Positions 32,601 through 43,018 of a stretch of 64,000 nucleotides of DNA are shown here, one piece after another (positions within the stretch are counted from its first letter, which is position 1; each line of letters starts with the position of its first letter). The stretch is from Eucommia ulmoides. Lineage: Eukaryota; Streptophyta; Magnoliopsida; Garryales; Eucommiaceae. The position numbers and the translations under genes are program-made. The notes beneath the pieces are model-generated. The model saw only the letters and a list, made by a program, of their open reading frames with translations. It ran no database searches and was not told the DNA's origin. The stretch spans positions 13,785,616 through 13,849,615 of the forward strand of contig CM028333.1 in the NCBI GenBank assembly GCA_016647705.1. Direction: 5' to 3'.

Positions 32601-35210
32601 TGTCACGACCCGTCCCGGACACCCGTCATCCCGGGGCCGGCATAACGACAACACGACATAACTTGAACGCCAAACCAACACACAGAGCAACAAAGTACAT
32701 ACCACCTGTATAGCACCAAAATATAATTATCCATATACAAATTTATCTACTATGGGGACATACCCATCCCCAAATATAGGAACAACCAAAATTAAAAAAC
32801 CCATGAATCTCTCACAGATTCACCCCAGATAGCTCAACTCAAAACTTACACCTGACTCCATTGTAGGACTCTATCTAGTGCCAGTAGGGGACCGACTCCT
32901 AGCTGTTCCACCTGCAAGTGTACTGTCTTCTTAGTAAAAACCATTTTCTACATAATAATAATACAATATTTAAATGGATCAAGTATAAATATATAAACAT
33001 CACACAGCTGGTAAAATCTCCAATATATAAGCAGTGAAAATAAAGCGATATAATCCAGTATAAAATCATACTAATCACCATAATAAATAATATATCACCC
33101 AACATAAGTAAAACACCACATCTCAAACACACATATCAACCTCATACCCACCGGCTAAGCCATAGTGATCGTTTTAACCTCATGATCGGGAGTTACAACG
33201 GTACCGTAACCATTCGTAGGATATGCATTCCTAACGGACCTAACTGCGCAGATCCCCGCCTACCGGACATCTCCGGAGGCCATAATATAAATCACCACAT
33301 AATATCGATCACCAAATATAAATTACCACCTGCTGGACCACCCTCTGGACAGGACATAATATAAATCACCACCTACCGGACCACCCTTCGGACATGACAT
33401 AAACTATGGCATAATCAACTCAATAATATCATCATCAAATCACAAATCAATATCCATCTGCCAGACCACCCTCCGGACAGACCATAATATAAATCACCAC
33501 CTCATCAATATCGTCACAATCACTAACGTCCACCTCTTTTTTGCAAAACCAACTTTTAAATCCGAAAATCATATTTTTCACTTTTGATTGAAAACCATCT
33601 AATTTTAACAGAACCATTTTTTTCCCCTTTATATTTTTATGAAAACCAAATATTTTCTATCCTCTTTTGAAACCACCAAATTCAACAAAACTCATTTTTC
33701 AACTTTCTTTTAAAACCACCATATTTTAACGAAAATCCATTTCCGCCAACTCACCCAAAATCCAACGGAAATTATTTTAAATCCTTTTTTCTAGAAACCA
33801 ACACAATTCCCTAAAAAGATCGTTTTACCAACTCACTCCAAAAACCTGTTTGATCACGCGGTGTCACTATTCACGCGGTGTCACTGTTCACGATCACTGT
33901 TCATGCATGCGGATACTATTCACGATCACTGTTCATACCTCCGTTTGATTTGTCTTGTTTTGTTTCGTTTTTTCCCGATTTTCTCCAAACAAACGATAAT
34001 TAGTTTCTTTTCTTTTTCTTATTTTTTTGCATTTTTTGAAATAAAATAAAATAAAACAAAGTTAATTATAAAATAAAGTATAAATTTTTTAGGGGGTGGT
34101 CAAAATGTCGTGTCTACAGCTGCCTACCGCCTAAGCGAAACGGCCACCGCCTAGGCGAACTCGCGCAATTTTAGTTCCTAAAGTTCCACCGCCTACGCGA
34201 AACCGTCACCGCCTAAGTGGACGATCGTCTTCCTCTTTGCTCTGTTTTGGGTTTCTCAGCCGCCACTCTCTCTCTCTCTCTCTCATCTTACCAACTCAAC
34301 TCCGGCAACCATGCCACCAACGGCCCATACACACCCACAACACACACACAAACCTCACCGTCACAGCACACACAAGGACCTCACAAATACCCCCATGCAC
34401 CGTCGGACGAACAACACCGCCGACGACACCCTCTCTCTCTACTCCGACGGCTCACCTCCGACCTAAACAACACACACCCATATAGCAGTTGGACACCTAA
34501 AAAATACCCAGAGCACACAAACACACTCAAATCCACACAATCGCCGACCACTGGACACTCACCAACGAACCCACCTTCACTTCTCTCTTTTCCCTATTTT
34601 TCGACGACACACACACACATGGCATACCCACATACACACATACTGCTCACATACAAACATACACAACAATACACACACAACACACATGACGATTACGAAA
34701 ATAGAACACATACACACCCACTTACCGGAGACAAGGCATCCACACCGCAAGCCCACTGCCAGCGACTCTTCTCCCTCTTCCTTCTCTTCCTTTCTCTCTC
34801 TTCCTTCTCTTCCTTTCTCTCTCTTCAGTTCCGGACCCCTTTTCCTGTTTTATCTTTGTGTGTGTGTGTATATATATATATACACACACACACACATAAG
34901 AAATGTGCATATGCTCACCGGCCGGATAAGACCATGCCTCCCCCTTATCACTTCACCAACTCCCATTCTCTCTCTCTCTATATATATATATGAAGATATT
35001 TTTGTAATATTACACAAACCTCCCCCTTATATTATGTTGGGGTAGCAATTAAACTCAATTTATGTTTTAATGTTTATACAAAATTCCAATACAACCTCCT
35101 AAAATTTTAATTCATATAATAAATATCGAAATCTACCCCGGTATTTTTTTTTTTTGAAATATTTAAAACGTGGCTTGAATTTTATGTAGGTCAAAAGTCG
35201 GGGTCTTACA
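32601..35210 (-). mobile_element. Solo LTR E, Ty3-gypsy (Del/Tekay-like), 2610 bp
   Basis: Plus-strand ends TGTCACGACCCG...GGTCTTACA. Flanks TAGAT (32596-32600) and CAGAT (35211-35215) agree in four of five bases, and removing it rejoins a foldback subrepeat. Same family as solo LTR D, with shared CCAGTAGGGGACC and CTCATGATCGGGAGTT strings. CGCCTAGGCG-type palindromes occur at 34128, 34148, 34190 and 34210. The 34217-34993 open frame of 258 codons is CA/CT-repeat sequence and not a gene. Two repeats of TTCACGATCACTGTTCAT lie at 33886-33940. Confidence 0.88.
34128..34219. repeat. Two pairs of CGCCTAGGCG-type palindromes in LTR E, 20-bp spacing
   Basis: CGCCTAAGCG at 34128 and CGCCTAGGCG at 34148; CGCCTACGCG at 34190 and CGCCTAAGTG at 34210. 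Both pairs are spaced exactly 20 bp, as in the unrelated LTR A. Confidence 0.85.
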
Positions 35211-36727
35211 CAGATGATCTCTCTGATTGCTTTGCCCTGAGGCTTTTGAGAAACAAGATTAGTTTTCTCTATGAACAAGATTGTTGTTGTTTTTGTTTTC
35301 ATATTTTTAGCTTTGATTTGTTTTGGTGAAGATGAATAAGATGAGGGTACATTTCAAAATCTCTCACTCCTTTTTATTTTATGTTTGACTGCTCAGAATA
35401 CAAAAGAATATTGTTGTAATGCAGTTAATTGCAAGCAGAACTGATGATGGTCTTGTCCTTGTCCTACTTCTAATAGAAAATTCTAAAGATGAGGTTTCTC
35501 TCTCATGGAGATCCAAGCAAATTAGGGTTGCCTTATCTGCTTTGCTTTTCCCTGATTGCAAGTGGAACTGATAATCTCTCTGATTGCTTTGCCCTGAGGT
35601 TTTTGAGGAACAAGATTTGTTTTCTCTATAAACAAGATTGTTGTTGTTTTTATTTTCATTTTTTTAACTTTGATTTGTTTTGGTGAAGATGAACAAGATG
35701 AGGGTACATTTTAAAATCTCTCACTCCTTCGTATTTTGTGTTTGGCTGCTCAAAAAATGAAAGAATATTGTTGTAATATAGAATAACAACGAGAGCATCT
35801 TAGTCGTCTTCCTCGATTCTCCTTCCAAGCTTCAACAATCACTCTTTGTCGTCTCGTCTTCCTCGATTCTGTGACTGTGACAGTTTGAATATGTTGTTCC
35901 TCGATTTGTCGTCTCGTCTTTCTCGATTCAACAATAGTTTTTCTAATTATTGTTTGAATTTGATGTTTTGTTAATTTGTTTTTTTTTTTTTAATCTTCGA
36001 TTTTGATTTTTGTATGGATTAGGGTTTTTATTTTATTGTTTTCAATTACGGTTTTGTTAATCAGAGTTGGAAATTAGATTTGTTAGGGTTTCGTTAGGGT
36101 TTTGTTCATCCTTCTGCCTTGACAGACCCGCCTAAAATAGCTTAAGAACAATAAAAGGCTTATTCGCTGTCTTTCTCTCATCATTGTTGAGGAAATAGTT
36201 CGCTTCTATGAGGTATGAGAAGACCTGTGCTCAGGCCTTAACATCATGTCAGATAAAAATCTCTCTCACTGTTCTTCAAGTTTTTATATTTTCATTTTGC
36301 CAGTTACCAGTATTGGGGTTATCTGATATGTTTTTATTTTCTTGCAAACCTGTCTGAGGGAACTCGCGTGATGTGGCAGCGACGCTCTGACTCAATCTCC
36401 CTCTTAGATTTGACACAGGTAGAAAGATATTGTCATGTTAAACACAGTTTCCCTTTCCTATATATCTTCTCTCTATATCTATCTAATTATTTTGGTGAAT
36501 TCTATCTACTACTCTCTACTTTTCTATTGCTTTGTACGATGACCATGTTTGTGGTTGCATATATTTTGCTTTACATTTGCTTATATTTTCTCTTAATTGC
36601 TATTTTTTTTTTGTTATAAAATCATTGTCTAAACTCTGAATATTCTATCTAGTTTCTCTGTTGCTCTTTTTTTTTTCAATTTCTTTACTCTAGTTTACCT
36701 TTTGTCATGCATACCGGGCTCTAAGCG

Positions 36728-36922
36728 GTGTTTGTTCTTTTGGGGGTGGTTATTTTTGTGATTATCATTCGGATAATCTCCAGCATCACCACCATCTCCA
36801 AATCTTCTACCCCCGCCACCACCTCCTACACCTCCATTACATGTTCTGATGTCTCCTCCACCTGTACTACCTCTTTTGATGATTTTTGGGCCTTTATGAA
36901 TCTCGATCCGGAACCAAGGTAA
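36728..36922 (+). pseudogene. Mirrored exon-like segment, Ser/Thr-rich frame (or Gly-rich on the other strand)
   Basis: The plus frame reads VVIFVIIIRIISSITTISKSS, then a Ser/Thr-rich part and FDDFWAFMNLDPEPR, ending at a possible splice donor CCAAG/GTAAGG. The mirror copy on the minus strand (49731-49516) keeps nearly the same frame. Read from the other strand the same segment is Gly-rich and ends in a GDYPxDNHKNN string. I do not recognise the source gene, and the true coding strand is uncertain. Confidence 0.35.
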
Positions 36923-37289
36923 GGTGTTGATTATGTTGTTAATTTAATTTTTGTTGTTATGTTGTTTTGTGTCTAATATAATATTCTAAAGATGAAGTTT
37001 TGCTCTCATGAAAGTTTTGCTATTGTGTTAGGGTTTTCTCTCTCAGAAATTGAAGGTTAGGTTTTTTTTTTTATTACTTTATTTTCGATTTAGTATTTAT
37101 TGAATTCTTATTTAGACCATTACTTGGTTATTAACTACTGGATTGAATGTTGGTACTTGATTTTCGACTATTGGATTAAATGTGGTTTCCGTTGAATTTT
37201 GATTTAGGCCATTACTTGATTTTCGACCTAGAATAGGAATGTTTTTCATTTTGATTGCTGGTTGAGGAACAAGATCCGTTTCCCTGATT

Positions 37290-37700
37290 ACAACTTGCAA
37301 GCAAAATCGATGATGGTCTTGTCCTTGTCCAACTTCTAATAGAAAATTCTAAATATGAGATTTTGCTCCCATGGAGATCCAAGTAAATCAGGGCTGCCTT
37401 ATCTGCTTTGCTTTTCCCTGATTGCAAGCAGAACCGATGATCTCTCTGATTGCTTTGTCCTGAGGTTTTTCTCTCATGGATATGCAAGCAGATTAGGGTT
37501 GCCTTATCTACTTTGCTTCTCCCTGGTTGCGAGCAGAACCGATGATGATCTTGTCCTTGTCTCACTTCTAATAGAAAACTCTAAAGATGACTTTTTGCTC
37601 TCACGGAGATCCAAGCAGATTAGGGTTGCCTTATCTTCTTTGCTTCTCCCTGATTGCAAGTAGAATCGATGATCTCTCTGATTGTTTTGCCCTGAGGTTT
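37290..37700. repeat. Tandem array of about 110-bp foldback subrepeats
   Basis: The unit runs TTGCAAGCAGAACCGATGAT, then a variable part with TCTGATTGCTTTGCCCTGAGG, then CTCATGGAGATCCAAGCAGA and TTAGGGTTGCCTTATCTGC. Copies also occur at 31620-31790, 32220-32600, 35216-35640, 44880-45260, 45660-45840, 48600-49060, 50820-51240 and 51650-51850, inverted in the right arm. The many LysArgSer- or LeuProTyrLeuLeu-rich open frames in the region are just this unit. Confidence 0.8.
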
Positions 37701-38399
37701 TTGAGGAACAAGATTCTTTTTCTCCATGAACAAGATTGTTGTTGTTTTGTTTTCATATTTTTAGCATTGATTTGTTTTGGTGAAGATGAACAAGATGAGG
37801 GTACATTTCAAAATCTCTCACTCCTTTGTATTTTGTGTGTCTAATAGAAAATTGGTTGCAAGCAGAACTGATAATGGTTTTGTCCTTGTCCCACTTCTCA
37901 TTATAATATTTATTGTTATTATTTTTTTTCATTATAACTATTATTGTTATTCTTAAATATTTTGTTTTAAGAATAGAATATCACGCTTTGATACAATGGA
38001 TGTAGAAGCTTGCAGCTCGTTGGATGTTAAAGAAAACGCGATATTTCATGTACAAGAAGTAAGGTAAATTTCTATTATTGTCGTTATTGTTGGGAAAATG
38101 TGTTATAATTAGTATCTCGTTGGATATTATTATTCTTAAATTTTTGAAACTGAAATTCTCATTTGTTTATACGCAAGTACTTTAATAGCTAAACTGACCT
38201 TAAATTTGTTTTGAAAATTGTGATAAATGATTAGTTTTTCCAATGAATTTTATAACAATTAAACCTAAATAAAATATTTAGGTTCAGATTAGGGCCAATG
38301 GTTTAGATTTTACCATAACTCAATAGTAATTTTTCATACTTCAGCACTGTACTTATTGTTGTTTAAAGAAAAAGAAAAAAACCAATTTTTATTGTTGTT

Positions 38400-38800
38400 T
38401 TCTTTGAAACAGCGTACCACGTCGTCTAACAAAGCGACAACCTATTGTGTTATACCCTAGGGTCATGTGGCCGGGGAAGAGAGTATTAGCGTTTGTCGTT
38501 TTGTGAATACTTTTTGCGTAAATCTTCAAATCGAAGCTCAGTGGCACCCGCGTTGCCGTTGGAATGGGGATTACTAGAACCGAAAATGATCAAACTCTTG
38601 GATTTTGATATCTTTAAAGTCGTTAACACTTGGGAAACTAAAATACTATCCAACAACTATGTTTTTCTATTTGTGTAATAATTTTTTTTTTTTTTGCTGT
38701 TTGAACATTTATAATTATAGTCTAAGATTTTTAGTCCTACAAGTTTGTGTGACCTGTAGGACTGGGAATGTTGTTGTCTTGCCTTTTCGTTGTAGAATTG
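38400..38800. pseudogene. Mirrored exon-like segment, unknown origin
   Basis: Together with 37985-38066 this looks like two exons and an intron. The first reads MDVEACSSLDVKENAIFHVQEV and stops at a GTAAGGT-like donor. The second, after a CAG near 38412, reads PRRLTKRQPIVLYP. The mirror copy (48330-48245 and 47905-47510) keeps both frames with mostly conservative changes, which argues for a captured gene piece. No family recognised. Confidence 0.4.
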
Positions 38801-39599
38801 GGACCTGAAAATTGAATCTGTAAATATATTTTAAACAACAATATATTTTATTATTTTATTTTGTCTATCTATTATATCTCTTTAATAATATATTTTATTT
38901 GAACTTCTCTAATTTTTGTTGAGGATTTTTTTGTGCATATTGTTAAGTTGACAAGAAGCAGAGAAGGATAAGAACATATACAAATGTTTTTGTTGGGTGA
39001 AAATATTTTTGTAATAATAATTAATAAGTAAGTAATTATGGAACTTAATAACTTGCTGACTTGTTTGTCTGTAATACTGATTTATATTTTTGTGTCAATG
39101 AAGATGAGAAAATTGATGCTGAAACTAATGACCAAGAGCAGCATCAATGTCAAAGTGTTCAACTGAATTTTGATAATTTTGGAAAGTATTGAATGCAGTC
39201 ATGAATAGCAACAAACATAACACAATTGCATTATTTTTAATGACTATTAGAAACTTGCTGATTTGTACTGATTTATATGTTTATATGCTTATACTGATTT
39301 ATATGTTTGATAAGTTACAGATCTATACTGATTTATATTTTTATGTTAATAAAGATGATGAAATTACTGAAGGTGTTATGGATGTAAAGTGTCAAAATTC
39401 TCAAAATTTTAGAACAAAACTTCGAAAACAGTATAGTATTGACCCAAATTTTAATTTCTACTCTACAAGTTTACTTAGAAGGATAACAAAAATTTGTGAA
39501 CAATTCTGTTCCCAATAATCTATTCTAAAAATTCGGTGCAATAAATAGAAATATGAGAATAAAAATACTAAATCAAAGATCTAGCTTATATGTATTGTC

Positions 39600-40260
39600 T
39601 TTGATCACCAATAGAGCGTTGTAGTGCGCTTTTACGTCTAATTCTGATAGGAGGGCACTGCAACGGGGTAATATAGAACTGCAGCGTACTTTTACGACTG
39701 GTTCTAATGGGAGGACGTTGTAGCTGGATGAGAATGGCGCTACAATGTGATTCTGCTGGGATTGGTTTTTTATGGGAAGGCATTGCAGCGAGTTTATATC
39801 GCACTGTAGCACGCCTTTTTTTCTTTGATGAACGATTTTGATGGAAGCGTGCTGCAACACGATGCTGGTCCGCTGCAACGCGTTTTCTCCAAAAATTACA
39901 ATTAAAATCGCTTCGTTTATTATTGTCTTTGATCACCAATCATTGAGATTGTTCATTGGCTGCATAAGGTTCGGATTGAATTTTTTACGAATATTTTTTT
40001 TTTTAAATAAAAGACTATATGTCATTTAAGATCCAATTTTTTTTTTTGTAGCAAATGAAAAGTGATTTTGGAACGGAGCGCGCTGTAGCATGCTTTCACA
40101 TCTAGTTCTGATAGGAAGACACTGTAGTGGGATAATATAGTGCTACAATGCTCTTTTACGACTGGTTCTGATGGGAGGGCACTGCAGCGGGATGAGAATG
40201 GCGCTGCAGCACGATTCTACTGGGCTTAGTTCTGAAAGGAGGGCGTTGCAACAAGTTTAT
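39600..40260. repeat. CTGCAG palindrome blocks at the inner end of the left arm
   Basis: Modules with GCACTGCAACGGGGTAATA and GAACTGCAGCGTAC occur at 39650-39700, and GGCGCTGCAGCACG at 40200. Palindromes at 40180 and 40202 are 22 bp apart. The mirror is 41030-41750. Decay is mainly C-to-T and G-to-A. Confidence 0.75.
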
Positions 40261-40265
40261 AAGAT

Positions 40266-41025
40266 TTTTTTAAAAAATATTATCTCAAAAATTGTGTTCA
40301 ACAATTCAAATTTATTATATTATTAATTCAGTATGCAGTGTGGGTTGTTATATGTATTTAAAAAATAGAGAAGATCAAAATTTATTATATTATTAATTCG
40401 GGACAGATGTGTTAAGAAAAAACAATTTCTCTCCTCCATCAACGAAGCAGCGAAACAGTTATCTCCTCTTCTCTCATCCATCAACGAAACGGCGCTCATT
40501 CTCCTTCATTAACTCTAGCTTTCAAATCTATTAAAATCTTTAATTCCATTGATACACAATATAAATTCTTTCATCTCTAGGGTTTGTTTTTTTAGTTCAT
40601 TGATTCTTTTGATTTCGATCTCGCCTCTTCATCGTTCATCTAGATCCAGTCCAAGATCCAAATCTATGGTTTTTTTCTCTTAGATATTGAAGGTAAGGTT
40701 TTTTTTTTTTTTCATTACTTTATTTTCGATTTACTGTTCATTGAATTCTGATTTAGACCATTACTTGGTTTTCAACTACTGGCTTGAATGTTGATACTTG
40801 ATTTTTGACTACTGGATTGAATATGGTTTCTGTTAAATTCTGATTTAGACTATTATTTGATTTTCGACTTGGAATAATAATATTCACATTTTGATTGCTG
40901 TTGAGGAATAAGATTAGTTTCCCTAGTTGCTCACAGAACCGATGATGGTCCTGTTCTTGTTCCACTTCTAACAGAAAATTCTAAAGATGAGATTTTTGCT
41001 CTCATGGAGATCCAAGTAGATTAGA
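40266..41025 (+). repeat. Spacer (loop) of the foldback element with a third copy of its outer sequence
   Basis: About 760 bp between the arms. From about 40395 it carries GTTAAGAAAAAACA..., CTCCTCCATCAACGAAGC and CATTAACTCTAGC, the sequence found just inside the left end (31258-31400), in the same orientation. A subrepeat ending near 41030 follows. So the loop is a partial element copy, not unique DNA. Confidence 0.65.
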
Positions 41026-42628
41026 GTTGCAGTGCCCTCCCATCAGAATCAGCCTAGTAGAATCATGCTGCACTGCCCTCCCATCAGATCCAAGCCCAGC
41101 AAAATCGCGCTGCAGCGCCATTCTCATCCCTCTATAACGCCCTCCCATCAAAACCAACTGTAAAAGCGAGTTGCAACACTATATTACCCCGCTGCAGCGT
41201 CATCCCCTTAGAACCAAACGTAAAAGCGCTCTTCAGCGCTCTATTAATCCGCTGCAGCGCGCTCCCTTCCAAAGTTACTTTCTATTTGCTACAAAATATT
41301 TTCTAGGATCCTAAATGACATATAGTCTTTTATTTAAAAAAACAATGTTCGTAAAAATTGGATCCGAATCTTATGCAGCCCATAAACAATCCCAATGATT
41401 GGTTATCAAAGACAATAGTAAACGAAACAATTTTTGTTGTAATTTCTGGAGGAAACGCACTGCAGTGAATCAACATCGCGCTGCAACATGCTTCCATTAG
41501 AACCGTCCATCGAAGAAAAAAAGGCGCGCTAGAGCGCGATATAAACCCTCTACAGCACTCTCCCATCAGAACGAAGCTCAGCAGAATCGTGCTGCAGCGC
41601 CATTCTCATTCCGCTACAGTGCCATCCCATCAGAACCAGCCATTAAAGTGCCCTGCAACACCATATTATCCCGATGGAGTGTCCTCCTATTAGAACTAGA
41701 TGTAAAAACACACTGCAGTACTCTATTGGTGATCAAAGAAAATAAATATAAGCTACATCGTTTGTTTAGTGTTTTTGTTCTCATATTTCAATTTATCGCA
41801 CCAAATTTTTAAAACAGATTATTGGGAACATAATTGTTCCCAAATTTTTGTTATCCTTCCAAGCAAACTTGTGGAGCAGAAATTAAAATTTGGGTCAATA
41901 CTGTACTGTTTTCGAAGTTTTGTGCTAAAATTTTGAAAATTTTAGCACTTTGCACCCCTAACACCTTTAATAATTTCTTCATCTTTATTAACATAAAAAT
42001 ATAAATCAGTATAAATTCGTATTTTAACAAACTTATAAATTAGTATAAGCATATAAACATATAAATCAGTACAAATCAACAAATTTCTAACAATCATTAA
42101 AAACAATACAATTGTGTTATGTTTGTTTCTATTCATGACTGCATTCAATACTTTGTAAAATTATCAAAATTCATTTGAACACTTTGACGCTAATGTTGTT
42201 CTTGGTTATTTGTTTCAGCATTAATTTTCTTATCTTCATTGACACAAAAATATAAATCAGTATTATAGACAAACAAGTCGATAAGTAATTAAATTCCATA
42301 ATTACTTACGTATTGATTATAATTACAAAAATATTGCCACCCAACAAGTTATATGTCATTTTTTTTCCCTGCTTCTTGTCAACTTGACAATATTAACAAG
42401 CAAAAGACACAAAATAAAATCTTTAATCAAATAACTTAATATATGGAAATAAAACTACAACTAATATTAAAACTAATAACTTCAGTATTGCTAACATATT
42501 TTTCAATTCAACAATTTTTTCAAGAAGCAAGAGATGGTCATCAGTTATACTTTGGCCCTCTAGGATACTTGAAGAAGCCTCCCCCATGTCAATGTCACTA
42601 ACCTTCTACTTTTCATTATCACTGGCTT

Positions 42629-43018
42629 TCATCTTTCCATTGTCACTGACCTTCTTCTTGCGATTAACCTTATCCCAACCGACCTCATCCCACCAACAAT
42701 TTTTTTTTTTTTTTTATTATCACACGTGTCTTCACCACATTTATAAAATAATTTATCAGGATTTTTAACAATATCACTAATATATATTCTTGCATTGACC
42801 TCCTCCCCCCCCCCCCCCAGCAAATTATAAAACCAGATTTGTCCATTAGGGTAAACAACAACATCTTCCCATGGCTCAGAGAATTTACACATATCACCAC
42901 TGTATTTATATACCAATTTCTCATTCCTTACTTCTAATTCTGCCTTACGACTACATGGACAGAACTTATTGTGAAATTTGATCCTTCCACTTGTTGATGG
43001 TGACTTTGATGATGACAT
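42629..43018 (-). CDS. Putative GRF-type zinc-finger protein, 129 aa, degenerate
   Basis: Starts MSSSKSPSTSGRIKFHNKF, then CPCSRKAELEV, KLVYKYSGDMCKFSEPWED and, after an insertion, KNPDKLFYKCGEDTCDN. GRF zinc fingers have CxC(G)xxA, then a KNPGRxFYxC block, then CxFxxW. The first finger here has Tyr instead of the third Cys, and the second finger lacks the first CxC. A poly-C run (42807-42820) and a poly-A run (in the minus sense) inside the frame suggest instability. GRF proteins are often spread by plant transposons. Function unknown; possibly a pseudogene. Confidence 0.4.
   Translation of the reverse strand: MSSSKSPSTSGRIKFHNKFCPCSRKAELEVRNEKLVYKYSGDMCKFSEPWEDVVVYPNGQIWFYNLLGGGGEEVNARIYISDIVKNPDKLFYKCGEDTCDNKKKKKIVGGMRSVGIRLIARRRSVTMER

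Larger units (their letters stand above)
31179..40265 (+). repeat. Left arm of the giant foldback element
   Basis: Modular arm, carrying solo LTR E at 32601-35210. Order: 90-bp outer end, then a gene-like TTCATTAACTCTAGCC block, a 110-bp subrepeat array, and a CTGCAG palindrome block. More subrepeats follow, then a block beginning GAGAGCATCTTAG (35793), a Ser/Thr-codon stretch (36728-36922), another subrepeat array (37100-37860), mirrored exon-like blocks, and a final palindrome block (39600-40260). Confidence 0.7.

Noticed and set aside
34217-34993. Longest open frame of the window (258 codons, plus strand)
   Set aside because: It lies inside solo LTR E, consists of CA/CT-rich simple sequence, overlaps two other long frames, and has no domain.
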